Shown here in pieces: positions 46,016 through 59,158 of a DNA stretch of 64,000 bases. The translations under genes and the position numbers were made by a program. The notes beneath the pieces are model-generated. The model was not told where the DNA came from, made no database searches, and saw only the letters and a list, made by a program, of their open reading frames with translations. The DNA is from Scortum barcoo (Eukaryota > Chordata > Actinopteri > Centrarchiformes > Terapontidae), in contig CM041538.1 in the NCBI GenBank assembly GCA_023238725.1, positions 6,113,880 through 6,177,879 on the forward strand. Direction: 5' to 3'. Position 1 is the first letter of the stretch, and every line of letters begins with the position of its first letter.

Positions 46016-46980
46016 GACCCCCCCTCACCCCCGCGCGCGCAAACACACACACACACACACACACACGCAAACAAAACGAGTTTAGTGGCCTGTAATCCCA
46101 CGAGAGCCACTTTCCTTTTTCACCACGTCGCGGATTATAAGGAGGAGGGGGGCATGACGTCACCCTCACACGGAGCGGCCCGGCGCTGCTCTGACGTGTT
46201 TCCGTCGGTTAGATTAAGTTAAAGTGTGTTTTGTCTTCTGTAGAAAAAAAAAACCTGTCTGGTAGTTTAAAGGCCTGCCTGACAGCTGTGGTCTATGTGG
46301 AAAATAAAAACCTCCATTATCATAAAATCAGGGGCTAGCCTGCAAAAAAACATTTTCAAAAACATTCACTGAAAACATTTTCCATCTCTTCTTTTTTTTC
46401 TACGCCATTTCCTCCAAATCCCTACAGGCACAATTTAAAACACCGCGACACTTTTCTATCCTGACTGACAGGTGTTTTCACAGAGAGACAACAAATCAAT
46501 ACTTTAGATATCTGATGTCGCGGGATTACATTAGATTATGTTTGACTGATTTTGAAAAGTCTTTCCGACATTCAGTCAGTGGTGGTGTCACTCTGCGGAT
46601 TGAGGCCCGTGTGTGAGCTCCTGGTCCTGAGAGTCGCACAGAGGAGAAAAGTTAGCAAAGAGAGTGTATGGTCGGACCGCTGCTGGATAATAAAGCGGGG
46701 AATTTTCTAAAAATAATCCTCCGCGCGGTGTTTATGTTTGCTTCCTCTGGTCGTGTTGTTATTCTGCAACCCAGAGCTTTTTATTTAAAGACTGCCCGAC
46801 GGCTCTGCCTTCATCACGGTGAAAGGCTGCGGGAATGGGTGAATACAAAACTGTCAGAGCAGAGAGCTGTCGTGTGTTTCAGCTGTATATGTGTGTGTGT
46901 GTGTGTTTGGAGCGTAGAAGGACTGAATGGCAGCCAGTAGCCTGCTGATCTAGCGCAGGTGCAGGGAAGGGAAGCAGGGC
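46016..46980. other. Intergenic with (CA)n at 46042-46066
   Basis: A unique stretch around 46500-46560 (GATGTCGCGGGATTACATTAGATTATG) is the only regulatory-looking part. Other sequence has no supported feature. Confidence 0.45.
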
Positions 46981-46981
<1 letters not shown>

Positions 46982-47069
<88 letters not shown>

Positions 47070-47116
47070 TCATTCACACACACACACACACACACGCACA
47101 CACACACACACACACT
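46982..47116. repeat. Compound (GT)n-(CT)n-(CA)n repeat
   Basis: GT at 46982-47032, CT at 47039-47065, CA at 47074-47116. The GT and CA arms are complementary, so the whole forms an inverted repeat with a ~40-nt centre. Confidence 0.9.
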
Positions 47117-47284
47117 GCACACACTCACTCCCATTGAATAGGACCACACACTGACACAGACCAGCATGCCATCAGCCTCGCTTGCTGCTCTCAGGCCTGC
47201 ATTCTCAGAAGCTCGAGGCCTCTCTGCGACCCCCCCCCGCCCCCATCTCTCTCTCTCTTTTTCCTCCCCCTCTTCCTCCCCCAC

Positions 47285-47380
47285 CCCACGTCACCAGCGG
47301 CTCGAGCTCCGTTTATCATTTCTGCTCATTGATGCTGACAGCTTTATATAGAGCGCCATCATTAAAGGAATCCACAGCGG
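47285..47380. promoter_or_regulatory. Short candidate conserved noncoding element
   Basis: GTTTATCATTTCTGCTCATTGATGCTGACAGC (ATTGATG plus MEIS TGACAG), CTTTATATAGAGCG and CATCATTAAAGG, starting directly after a C-rich tract. Confidence 0.35.
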
Positions 47381-47924
47381 ATCACAAAAACAACAACACT
47401 TCTGTCCCTTTTCTTTGTTTTTATCTTAACTACAGTCAGAGTAAGTGCACAACAGAGAGTACACGCCAGTTTTTTTCAGTTCTCCTCAGAATATCAGAGA
47501 ATTTAGCTGGGTGTTACTTCACAGATGGAATAAGTGAGCTACAATAAGTTAGTATAATAATAATACAAACTAAAGGCACAGAGACCTGCAGCCGCTGGGA
47601 CATTAAAACGCCGCTCACGTGTTTATGTACAGACATTTTTTCAGCCATATCTCATTTAACATTTAATAGTGGAGTATTTGCACTTATTTTTTCTGCCATC
47701 ATCACAGACTGTCATGTCTGATGACGGTGGTCCTCGGCTCCAGCTCACACTAAGATTTCTCGCCCATTTCGCAAACTTTTCAGTTCCCCTCATGTGCTCG
47801 TTTACCATTCACTGTATAAGAAATGATTGGAAATTATCGAAGTTTGATAAAGTTGTAGAGGGAGGGGCTGTGTGGCTGGATGGTGACGACCTAAAGTTTT
47901 GATCGACGTTATTGATGAAGCCTC
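47381..47924. other. Intergenic, nothing identified
   Basis: AT-leaning unique sequence with short domainless ORFs (47182-47547, 47669-47902). Confidence 0.5.
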
Positions 47925-48195
47925 TTTTCCCCCTCCGCTACTCTGACAACATATGCCCATGTGGCCTCTCGGAGAGATTAACATAGGCCGGGAGAAAGTG
48001 CAAGAGAGGGGAGACAAAGGGAGGGGGGGTTCTCTGAGAAGAGCCGCGACAAACAATATGAGGCCTGTTGTACTGTAGCCTGCCAGGGAAATCCTTCAGC
48101 CCTGCTCCCAAACTGATCTGAGCTCTGCCACAAAGACAACAGGGTCGCTGAGAAATCAGCTGAGCCCGCGACACAGCAGCTCCTCTTCCTCCCCA
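47925..48195. promoter_or_regulatory. Candidate conserved noncoding element, +6 kb
   Basis: Unique sequence with ACAACATATGCCCATGTGG (two E-boxes), GAGATTAACATAGG, GACAAACAATATGAGG (SOX-like ACAATA), CACAAAGACAACAGG (ACAAAG) and GAAATCAGCTGAGC. Three overlapping minus ORFs here have no domain. Confidence 0.4.
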
Positions 48196-48529
48196 TTTTA
48201 AGTGATGTTATGACTCTTATAGGTAACTTTGTGTGCTTCTTTTTTCATTTTAATACTCCATAACTGAACTCCTTCTGTGTCATTTTGAATAATCTATTTT
48301 AGTCATAAATAAACAAAAAAAAAACCCTAAATCACACCCTTTTCTTTCTGAGTCCAAAATATCTAATTATAGGCTGTTTTTTTTTCATATTAACTGTTTA
48401 TCCTTTTTTTGTGTTCCTTAATTTATTTCAATTTATAATTTCCTGTCTGGACCACCACATGACTGAAAACGAACATGTTATTATTTCAATGCACAGACTC
48501 ATTTTCCCCACAGTCGAAAAATGTAAAAA

Positions 48530-48805
48530 AAAAAAAAAAACAAACTCTAGTGTCAATATGCGCTTTGTCTTATAGCTAATTCGAGTTAATACAGCCATAA
48601 TGGCGGTATAACGGCACGCTAATTGGCCCTTTTTCTTTCGCAACAATGCTCGCAGATCAGCATCTCTTTATTATTTAATAACGTCAAACGCTTGGCTGGG
48701 CTGTGCTGGCTGCTGAGCCCGCTGGCTGCTGTTGGGAGGAGGACAATGCGGCTCCAATTTGGGAGATCAACTCGCACCCCGGCCTATATGGTCACTGAGG
48801 AAAAA
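48530..48805. promoter_or_regulatory. Candidate conserved noncoding element, +6.6 kb
   Basis: Follows an A16-type run. Contains TATGCGCTTTGTC (CTTTGTC at 48563-48569, SOX-like, next to ATGC), TAGCTAATTCGAGTTAATACAG, CACGCTAATTGGCC, GCAACAATGCTCG (ACAATG at 48643-48648), CTTTATTATTTAATAACG and CTCCAATTTGGGAG (inverted repeat). Confidence 0.45.
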
Positions 48806-48929
48806 AGAAGAAGAAATCCAGAGAGAAAGAGAGAGAGAGGAGGAGAGGACACAGGCTTTTTAACAGTAAATGTGAGCAGATTGAGTGTGAGCGGCAGCAG
48901 GAGGGGCGCGCAGGTTCAGACAAACACTA

Positions 48930-49175
48930 TGCATCAAATGAAAAATTAAAGAACACCTACAACAATTAAGATTTTATTTTATTTTATTTATTTTTTGCTT
49001 CTTAGAGGGTGTTTTCAGGGTCCTCCGGGCAGCCTGAAGCAACAGGTGACTGTGGGCCCATCCTGCAGCCACAAGTGAGAGTGCTGCACGGTCTGCTGCT
49101 CCTGTGTTGCCCGGAAATTTGGAGACTGTGTTCACTGATGTCCCTCCTCGGACGTGGGAGGGAGGAAGAGAGGAA
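48930..49175. promoter_or_regulatory. Possible conserved noncoding element
   Basis: CTATGCATCAAATG, AAAATTAAAGAACACC and ACAACAATTAAG, then a unique GC-balanced run to 49140 (CAACAGGTGACTG E-box, GGAGACTGTGTTCACTGATG). Weaker than neighbours. Confidence 0.3.
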
Positions 49176-51000
49176 GAGAGAGAGGGGGGTGGGTGGGGGG
49201 ATTTAGGGAATAAGGGGGAGAGGGGTGAGGGCAAAGGCAGGGGTTGCAAATCTGCACAGCCCAAACCGGGACAGCTCCTTCGCATAATGTGTGGGAGAGG
49301 AGGAGGGGGTGATGCAGATTTAGGGTGAAGCCCGAGCATGGCACAGATACAGTGATCCCGACCGCAGAAATTATTTGTGTATAATGCACCACATAGACAT
49401 ATTTTAAGAGCACATCTTCAGACTTTGACCGGCCGCGGTGCTGCAGCTCTGCTCTCCCTCACTCTCCCTCACTCGCTTGAATCGGTGGCGTTTTTTTAAA
49501 AAAAAAAACTCGGATCAGCCATTCGATAAAACAACGCTGCTTTTCGTTTGCAAACGAAACTGCGGGATCAAGATCGCCCGCACTCACCAGCTAAAAGCCC
49601 TTTTTACTGTCTGAAACGTGGAGAGAAACCCCGAGAGAGAATAGTTACTGTTACTGTTTCCCCGCTGTGATTTATTTTCTTTTCACAATATTTGATAGTG
49701 AAATAAAGATTATATCTGAAATGAAAAAAAAACGAAATAAGCGATCGGCCTGTCAAGAAATATATATTAGAGGAATTTAGATTTATGTCGTTATGTCGAT
49801 TGTATTTATTATATATAAATACATTATATTATATTTTGATAAATTTAGGCCGCCCCCTGTGTCAGAGTTGACGGAGGGGGGGGGGTAGATTTCTAATTTA
49901 ACAGTTTCAAATGTATTAGTTTCTGTGATGGCACCACTGAGCTGCAGGCGTTCAGAGCTTCCTTGATAGAGAAGGCTGTTGAGCTGATGGGACTGAATCA
50001 TCATTAACAAGCCAACAGACACAGGAACCCCCCCCCCCCTACCCAACCCTCCTCCTCTGGTCTCATTTCCCAGCATAGACACTAACCTCTTTCACTCTGT
50101 CATCAGCCTGACTCTCTCTCTCTCTCTTTCTCTCTCTCCTCTCTCTCCACCGACTCCAGCACACAACAGCACAGTCCATTGTTCCTGCCCCCCCCTCCCC
50201 TCTGCCTGGCCCCCGACCCAACTGTTGACCAACAACTCCACTCGCACATTAAACGGGGAGGGGGTCGGCGGGAGGCTGTCCTGTTTTAGAATATCACACA
50301 TCCAGAAATGACTGAAGAAAAAGTGACTGAAAAAAGGTGTGGCTGTCTTGGTTTTAGTCAAACAGTGGAAAGTTTTACCGACCAAAGGAGATTTAAATGA
50401 AGTAAATAAGTCAAAACAAAATAAAAAAAAATACTCGAATGTGAAGTAAATTCAAGTAAGGAAATTTGCCAAGAGGATGAATTGGCCTACTTTAAGTTTT
50501 AGATACAAATTCCCTGTTATTTGAGCATATTTCTGCAGTCCTGTAGTTCTCTGTCTGCTCCCCTGTGCTGCCTGCGTTGCCTTTCAGAATAAAAGCTTTA
50601 GAAATGGTGTGAAGTGGTGACCAAAAAAATAAAAAAAAGGGTGGGGAGGGGGTCCACAGCCTGCGTGCCTTTCTAGCCCTCGGGGACATATGTGAGCCAT
50701 GGATGCTGAAGAAACTGAATGTGTGTGTCTTTATGTGCACGAGTGTGTGTTTATTTTAATTTTTGTATTCATTTTCATAGATTGTAATGACACTATGCTC
50801 CAAATCTAGATTCATTCAGAGAGTATATGTTATAATAATACAGTATATGTGTATGTTGAGCTTTGTGTTTTGTTGACAGCATCTTTACCTAACTGATCCC
50901 AGTGCTGTGTGTGTAAAAATAATAATAATGATAATAATAATAATAATTAAAAAATCAACCATTTTCTTCTTCAAATATATGTTTCTTCTTCTGATGTTAG
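49176..51000. other. Intergenic, G/C-run rich
   Basis: G-rich 49158-49240, G10 near 49876-49885 and C10 near 50029-50038 (mutually complementary), CT-rich 50112-50148, (AAT)n 50921-50946. A CpG-rich stretch at 49420-49600 has no identifiable role. Confidence 0.5.
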
Positions 51001-53120
51001 AGCACCTTCTGTAGAAAAGAAAGAAAGTGGTAGCCTTTTCTTTTGCAACAACTGGAAAAAGTCTAAGGTTTTGATGAAGGTGAGGAAATAACCATGAAGT
51101 AAGGCCCCATTTTTGGTTGGCTCCTGAAATGCATCATTAGTTGATAAAAATGATTCCCCTAAAGTTGAAAAAGTCATGAATTATCAGGGTGATAAATGAT
51201 GTTTAAAAAATGTCATGTATGTTTCTTTTTTAGATGTCAAAAAGTTCAAGCTCGAGGTCTCTAGAATCTCAAACAGAACAAAAGTTTTTGTGTTTGACAA
51301 AGATTAGAATGTGTTTTAATCCATAATACATAATTATACAGGATCTGGACAACATCAAAATGTCTCTTTACGGCACAGAATTAGATACTTACAATATTTC
51401 AGAGCGTTAAACCAATATTGATCACGTGGGTTTTTTTTAAAAAACAAGTTACTGAACTATAGCAGCCTTCATTTAACATCATTTTACAAACTTATACTTT
51501 TAATAATGTGCATACACAAGAAGAATGTTTTTTTGATATGCAGACTTTAAGGCAAGCCAGTGCTGCTAACATGTTAAATAAACAATAAGGCAAATTGAAA
51601 TTTGCTTGGAATTGAGAGTGTCAGATATTACATTTCCAAATGTCATTCATCAAGCGTTTTATTTTTAAGTAAACCCGAAGGACAAGGTGTGAGTGTGCTT
51701 TAAGGGCAGGCTTACATTACAAAGTGTCACAGAGATACTGTAGTCGTTCTCAGGCTTTGTCAGCAACATTAACATGACAGCACTCTCAGTCTCACTCACA
51801 CAAACACGCAGGCTATACGTACACGTAGGCCACCCTTCAGACACAACCCCCGCTCCTGTTTTCCCTCAGTCTGCACTTATTTCCTCTTCTCTTCAAGAAT
51901 CGATGCGTCAGATAAAAGCTTCAGTGCTCAGTGGATGAAAACATCCTCTAAATGTCAAATTTGCCAAATGTTTTCGTGTCATGGGCCTCAGCAGCAGACA
52001 TATGCTGATAAATTTAGACCCTCCAGTGCTGAGATACTGGCCTGCTACCACCCCAGATTACATTCCTCCATGTGGAAATGTCATATCTCTTTCAGTCGTG
52101 AATTATTCATCTGACCCGCGGCCCTCTGCTGGTTTACTTACATTGTATTCTACCTGTTGGCTGAACAAATCAGCTTTTCTGGGGTTTTTTTTTTTTTTTT
52201 TTACACATATTTGACAATATGGATCACAGGTTACTCTAGACACTGTCATGAAAAGAGAGGAAATGTGCAACCAAACTGTGCAACCCAATGACTGAATTGT
52301 TGAAATTTCCTGATTGAATCCTGTGTGTCAAATTGCCCCTCCATGATTCAGATTTGCTCAAAAAGTAAAATAAATATAACTTAATATGAGTAAAAAAGTA
52401 CTCATAAAATACTTTTTTCAAATTCACCCATACAGCTCAGTTACCCTTCATGGGTTGTTGTTAAAAAAGGAATTCCCTCTTAATTATTAACCATTTAACA
52501 TCATGGCTCCTAAAAACTGCTACATGAGCGATTTACTGGCACCACAAATCTTTAACACTGTCATGATAATATCACATTTCATGCTGTAATGTAATCAGAT
52601 GTCTTGTCATCCTACAGATTATACAGTGTCACATGTATGTAATCTAACACAGAGCTTATTTAAACACTATATATAGCTTTACATTAGTTTGCTTTGTCTG
52701 GTTCAGACTGCTGTGGCTGATATGAGTCAGACAGTTATGTTATATATGTGGTGAAACGGTGTGTAAATACAATACATAAACTGCTGCTTTTTTTGAAATG
52801 CACTTATAGGATTTTCACAGCTGACAGTGTTTGGCTCAAATCTTATGTGTTTTTTTTTCTCTTTGCTAAAAATGAAACATGAAGATTTGGAAGACTATGC
52901 AGAGCAATTTTCTTTTATTAAGCGTAAAACCTTGTTCCCAGTCGATCATGTTGACTGTAGTGTAGATTTCGATTGATTGCATCAGTCACTATCAGGCTAT
53001 TCTGGAGCTGGTGACTCTGAGGTCTCCCTCTCCCTTTCCCCGTCTCTCTGACAGAAGCTGTTGTTGAATGGAAGAGTGGCCTCTTTCAGTGTGGGTGTCC
53101 CCTCGGGGCCAACTGGGAGA
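51001..53120. other. AT-rich intergenic, nothing identified
   Basis: Unique AT-rich sequence; T18 run at 52185-52202. No repeat family or regulatory block recognised. Confidence 0.55.
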
Positions 53121-53126
53121 GATAAT

Positions 53127-53191
53127 CAGACAGGACAGTTACAGACGGACAGACAGGCAGGCAGACAGACAGAGACAGACAGACAGACAGA
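53127..53191. repeat. (GACA)n/(GGCA)n tetranucleotide repeat
   Basis: GACA units with occasional GGCA across about 65 bp. Confidence 0.9.
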
Positions 53192-53493
53192 TGCAGCAGA
53201 CTGAAGCTGTTCCTCCCTGACTCAGGCCAAGGCACATTTGGAGGAATTTTGGATGTGTTTATTATTTTCCACAAGCTATGAATTCACTTTTGAACAATAA
53301 GGACTTTTTAAAATAGTTATAATTGTGTTATTGTCTGATTTTGTGTTTTTGTCTGAAGGTTAGAACAGATGGGTTTAGATCCTGTCAGCAGGGAGGGTCA
53401 TATTCTCTGTTAATCAGTGCGGCACAGTGAGGAAGTCTCAGCAAAATCTTCTCTATCATCTTAAATTCAGGCATAAACCATTAAAACACCTCG

Positions 53494-53530
53494 TAGATTA
53501 GATTAGATTAGATTAGACAAGATTAGATCA
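53494..53530. repeat. (GATTA)n pentanucleotide repeat
   Basis: About five GATTA units followed by diverged GATTAGATCAGATT copies. The unit contains a homeodomain-type ATTA core. Confidence 0.9.
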
Positions 53531-55309
53531 GATTTGAAGACAAGTTACTGTCTCTGTGAGGAAACTGGGTTCCTGCAGTAGAAAGTCATTGCACAGCACA
53601 TTAAATAGGAGCAAAGCATAAACTCAAATAAGAATATCTGGGCATTATGAAAGTTACCCTGTCTGTACTACACAGGTAGTTATTTGTTGTCAGAAATGAA
53701 CACAACATTTTACATTAAAGAGCAAACAAAGACCTTTGTCTCCTGTCCCAGGGTTTTATTATCCATACATGAGTAGGAAGGAAATGTTAACTAAAAATCC
53801 AAATCTTACCTTCACCACATAAGAAAAAAGTCTGTCCTCTGTAGGTGAACCACCAAGCACGTCTTTCTGTGGCTAATGTAACGTACTTCAGCGTAACTGT
53901 GCACCCTCTGGTATTTTAGTCAAATTCTGCTTTGCATAAGGCTGTAAATTGTTGTTTGTATCTGAATCCCTTACATCCAAAGATATATTATATTAAAACA
54001 TAAATCTCTGCCCTGACAACTCGCTTTTTCCTCAATTTATTCTGAACAAACTAATCAAAAGCTTTTATTAGGACTGATTTCATAAAACACTGCTTCCTGT
54101 GCACAGGAGGGCATTTCCCAAGAAAGCCCTGCCTGACAATACAACATTAAAGCTTTGATTAAATGCCTATAGACTGAATAATTAATATTTGATATCAAAT
54201 GCTGATAAAGAGCTAAATAGACATTTATAAATGGGAGAACAAATAAATTTGAGCTCAGATTTCGAAAGATTGCGTGATCATAACTAGCCTCATCTGTGGA
54301 AGTTTCCATCACAGCGTTTCTGAGCACACCTGTATATGTGTGTGTGTGTGTGTGTGTGAGGCAGGCAGGAGAGAGAGACATGGCAAATATAGGGCAGAGA
54401 GAGAGAGAGAGAGAGAGAGAAAGATTGGGTTGGGCAGGTCAGTGCAGCAGCATTTGATTGTAAATAAGAGAGGAGTCAGTTCACACGCCGATCAAGTGAC
54501 TGCCGGGAACAAGCGAGCCATTTGAATCAGGTGGCTATCTCCCTATCTGAGAGATCAGAGCCCTGTCACCCCCCCTCCCACCTGCCTCCTCCCTCTGGTC
54601 TCGTCATTGTGTGTTGCGCAGCAAGGGACACACACACACATGCACGCAAGTGAAATGACATGTCCCTCCCTGCTGGCTATAAGGGCAGGCAGAGTGGCTG
54701 GATGAGATTTCAGTGTCTCACGTTAGGAGAGGTGAGGAAAGGAGAAGGAAAGAGGAAAGCATAACATCCTGAATCCCTCCCTGTCATTGGCTGTGTTATG
54801 TGTCACAATTATTCCAAGAAAACCATGTGTAATGTGGAGATATCAGGTGATTTGGAATAATATTTTCTTTGAGATACAAAAAAAACAACTGAAATCATAA
54901 ATCACCTTGATACATTAAAATCCACACTGTATTTATTTATCTTTTTTTTTTCAGGTTAAAACATTTTACAGAAATGCAAATGAAAATCACAATTTCCAGA
55001 GAGTCGAAGATGTCTTTAAATAATTTAATTTTTAACGATTTAACTGGAATCAGCTGCTTGATAAATGACTTAAATGATGAATTGATTACCAAAATAACTG
55101 GCAATTAATTTTCAGTTGATTGACGCACTGATTCATTAACTATGAGTCAGTCTTTTAATATATAACTAATGGTCTCTTTGCCTTTGACCACAACACTGCA
55201 GGAAAGTATGGTCTTCTTTTAGCCTGGCTGTCACAATAAAAGCGTATAAAAAATGGATCAAATGAACATGAATGGAGACACATACACACCCACATTCACA
55301 CACGCACAC
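53531..55309. other. Intergenic with GT and GA repeats
   Basis: (GT)n 54337-54358 and (GA)n 54396-54420. A TATA-like GGCTATAAGGG at 54676-54686 has no supported transcript. No gene seen. Confidence 0.55.
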
Positions 55310-55525
55310 ACACATTTTTTTATGTTGCTTCTTGACAATGACCCCCGGGGGAGAAGATGATGTGTGACAGCTGCTGCCTGTTCATATTGATTAAATGACA
55401 GCCGGCATCATTTACCGATTTACCGACTGATGGAGCTCAAATGTGAGACGCAGCCCTGAGGGAGGGCTCCTGACTGTTGGCCTGGACAGGCCGCAGTTCA
55501 TGTTCACAGCCACTGCTTTATCACC
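55310..55525. promoter_or_regulatory. Candidate conserved noncoding element, +13 kb
   Basis: The only regulatory-looking block in the right flank: TTCTTGACAATGACC (ACAATG), GTGACAGCTGCTGCC, TTCATATTGATTAAATGACAGCCGG (PBX/homeodomain plus MEIS TGACAG), GATTTACCGATTTACCGAC (8-bp direct repeat). Confidence 0.4.
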
Positions 55526-56405
55526 ATCATCTCTATTACACTGTTCAATTTTTATGTTAAGACAAACAGTACTATAAATTGTAGTGTCAACTGCAGATTA
55601 AATCATTCAGACATAAAGTCTAGTAGCCATAAAAATGTCAGTAATAAAAACATGATTTACTTAAAGGAGTATTAGCAGCCAAATCTGTGCACCAAATACA
55701 CGATAAAGCAAACTTTTATTTTGGCATATTTTATTATTTCATCATTCCCGTTGGTTAGAACTGGATTTCAGATTTTAGCCATTAACTTTTTGTGTTAAAC
55801 TGTAAAAAACAGTAAACTTGCTGATTTACAGTAACCTACACAGAACTTTTGGCAGGCTGAAAGAAACTTGGTCAACAAAATCTCAATGTACAACTGTAGA
55901 GAGCATGTGGGAATGGAACAAAATGGTGCCACAAACAATATCAAATACAAAAAAAAATCACTTCTCTTAGCAAAATGAAACAGCCAAAATCTTCAGGACA
56001 CAAAAACCTCCATCCAAACATTAGAGAAAAATAGAGGACAGTGAAGGACATAAAATGAACTTAATATGACAGTAAAACCATGCAAAAACAAGAAGCAGAT
56101 GAGGTACTGATATTTGCTCTTATAAAGGATTCAGTTCAACAAATTCCAAAAAGACTCTTTACAAAGAACATGCTGTTAGAGTGAGAGCAGCTCCACATGT
56201 GAAATGCTGCTCTCGCAAACTTTTTGAATGCCGTGAAGAGAAGGTTAATGTGGAAGGAGGACATCTGATTTGGAGCTTTTTTAGCACACCATAGCCAGAA
56301 ACTTTCAGAGATGGACATTTTTCATTTTAGTTTCATTTTCTTCTATTGCAAGTACGTTGGTTTGTACATTGTTAATGCAAACATACAGTATAAGGCTGGG
56401 AAGAT
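55526..56405. other. AT-rich intergenic, nothing identified
   Basis: No supported feature. Confidence 0.55.
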
Positions 56406-56870
56406 ACACAAGACAGGGCATATGATGGCAGGAGAGGACAAGAGTGGACTGGACTCGACAGGGAGGGACGTGGCAGGACGAGTACAACTAGGACGAGATA
56501 GGGCAGGACATTATGCTGTATGATAGGTAAGAGTAAGACATTACAGGACATGGGGGAGCTGGTTATGATAGGACAGGGCAGGAAATTTAGGGACTGAGGA
56601 CAGAAAAGGGTGTGACATGCAAAGAACAAGCAATATAGGACAGGATCTGAAAGAACAAGAAGGGAAAGAATATAGGGTAAGATGAGGCAGATCAGGACCG
56701 GATGTTTCAGGATAAGATAGGACAGGACTCTGCAGGGCAGAACAAGACAGGAGTGAATCGCCATGCAGGACTGGACGTAGCATGACTCCAAAAAAAAAAA
56801 GGGAAGGGACAGGAAGGGAAAGGACAGGACAAGAAAAAGGCTGTCGAGGTCTGAGCAGGACAGGACTGCC
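56406..56870 (+). repeat. Degenerate minisatellite built on GGACA/AGGAC
   Basis: The words GGACAGG, AGGACA, GGACTGG and GGCAGGAC recur dozens of times with irregular spacing over ~460 bp. On the minus strand this opens the stop-poor frames 56372-56959 and 56541-57080 (rich in L, P, S, C, V), which are not genes. Confidence 0.75.
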
Positions 56871-59096
56871 TCCTTTCCCTCTTTTAGTATTATGTCCCAG
56901 TGTGCGTGGTGGGTCAACAACACTGGCAGCGCCGGGACAGACAGGACATTCGGAAACATTTACTGCTGCCAAGTGTCCCAGTACTGAAAATTTTGGCTCG
57001 TTCTCTGTACCAAGAGTGTGTGGCCTTGGGAACGAGCCAGGTGAGGCTGTTGAGCACAGATTAGAGCAGAGATGGATCAATCACTTCAGTCTCTCGGCTG
57101 GTGATGGACAGCTAGCCCGGGGACACAAACATGGAGACTATTGATTTTGAGTCGCCTTCCATCAGATCTCTCTGAATTGCTCCTCTCAAGGCTCACGCAC
57201 GCAGTCAAACATTTACAATTGCGTGTACACACAGTGGTGATGCGCCCTGTTTCTTTTCCTTCTCTGTCTTTCTCCTTCCACGTCTCGCACTCGCTCACTT
57301 CGTGTAGTTGTCGGGACTTGCTGTGTGTGAACCTCTGTTAGCAGGAATTGCCCTGTGGCCATGTTTTCTAACGGGCCTGCGGGATATTAACAGCATGGAG
57401 GGAGGTCTCTGTGGCACTTGAAGGAAGCTATTAGCAGTAAAATGTCATATACTAAGTAGTTTACAGCTTCTGAAGAAGCGCAGCCTGAAAAAGTTCAAAA
57501 CAGGTTGGTACATACAAAAAAGATGCCATGACAGTGTAAATGATCTTAAAAAGTCACTTCTATAAATGTCTAAAAGTCAAAATGTGCAATCAACCAAAAC
57601 AGCACTTTTGAGCTCAAAGTGATTTAGTTGATTTTTCCTTGTAAATTCCTATTTTAAAGTTTTCTCTTTATGATATTCTCAATGCTCCTCAACAATGAAA
57701 CACGGAAAACTAGAAACAGCACAGTGGGTTTATGTTTATGTCAGGGCCATCATTGTACATTTTTCAACTTTGTTTCTGAGAAATAGCTTTCTCCTGTCAG
57801 TTTGGTAATGCGGATAGCTTTAAATACTGCAATACCCATTAGCCTTGGATGTGGTTGCTATGGAGAAGAAGCTGGTGAAATGTGTGAATCAGAGCTGCAG
57901 TAAATTTAAAACACTTTGTCATTACACTTGTGATGAAAAACTGCGCCATAGCTGCTGAATTCCTCCAAAATGAGGATCGTCGCAAGTATACGTCAGCTTC
58001 GTTTGTCTCAGCAGAAAGGTATTAGCAACATTTTTTTCCCTTTCAAGTGGCACAGTCCTCCAGCAGGTTGTTAGTTGTCCGTCAGGAGCAAAGGAGGGAA
58101 CAGTGTGACGATGTTATAGAGCCACAAAGTCCACAGATGAAGGAGGAGGTTAGATGGATGGGTATAATACAGGAGACCACGATCTCTCCCTAAAATTAAC
58201 CAGGTAGATGTCATTTTAATCATGATTAGAAATACTCAAAGATCCCATAATGTTAACTAAATGTTATTTTAACCATTTAATGTTTCTCTATTACTATTTT
58301 ATGTGGGCGCCTAACCTTAACAAAGACTTAACCAAAACTGAAAGCCTGAAATTAAAGTGATTTAAACTGTAAGAGTACTTTTTACGCTTTTTTGGGGTTG
58401 TGGTCAACTTCCTTCAATTTTTATCTACACAAGCTAATTTTCTGTGGTGATGATACAACTACGAGAGTTTTTATGTTCATCAAAGCTTTAGTGTGCCAGC
58501 TGCCCATCACCTAACATTGTGTATGCTAAAAAATTAACAGAACCTTTATTTCCAGATCCCTCATTGCCTAAAGATAACGTTTCCCGCTCAGTAGAAAAGT
58601 GTGTTGAATAAGAAAATTACCTATTTTAAAATGTAAAAAACTAAAATTTAGAAACAAACAAACCAGATGGCCTCAGTGTGGTCGTGGATGATGGGAGGGG
58701 ACGTCTGTATTGGGAGCAGTGGCCTAATAAGGCTAAATACCAGACTGTGAATAATCTCCCAGTAAACTGTCCACTCATGAAAAACACAGAGATGCAAAAG
58801 CAGCAACTCTCGCTTTCTGCCTGGCTGCCCTCCCCCCTGCCCCCCCCCCCCTCTTTCTCTTTACCGGTGTGTGTGCGTGTGTGTGTGTCTCTCTCTGTCC
58901 ACACCGTTCTCTGTCCCTCTCTTCTTTCTTTTTTACTTTGTCGCTCCTGCTCTCCTCCTCCTCTTCCTCCTCCTCCTCCTCCTCCTCGCTCCTCGTCTCG
59001 TCTCAGTAAGTAGGATAAGGCTTGGAGAGCTCTGTCGTCGTGGTAACTGCCAGAAGTATTCAGTTTGAAGTTTGAGGAGGTCAGTTTGTGGGTCAG

Positions 59097-59099
<3 letters not shown>
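56871..59099. other. Intergenic, CT-rich before the next microsatellite
   Basis: Nothing identified to 58800. 58825-59000 is pyrimidine-rich (C10 run, CTCCTC units). The 287-residue minus ORF 58641-59504 is pieced together from this tract and the CA repeat and is not a gene. Confidence 0.6.

Positions 59100-59100
<1 letters not shown>

Positions 59101-59157
<57 letters not shown>
59101..59157. repeat. (CA)n microsatellite, 28 units
   Basis: Uninterrupted CA repeat. Confidence 0.97.

Positions 59158-59158
<1 letters not shown>

Noticed and set aside
54676..54725. TATA-box promoter (GGCTATAAGGG with TTTCAGTGTC about 30 bp on)
   Set aside because: Motif match only. No downstream ORF, splice pair or CpG context supports a transcript.
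56372..57080. 195- and 179-codon minus-strand ORFs
   Set aside because: They are products of the GGACA-type degenerate minisatellite, which lacks stop codons on that strand.
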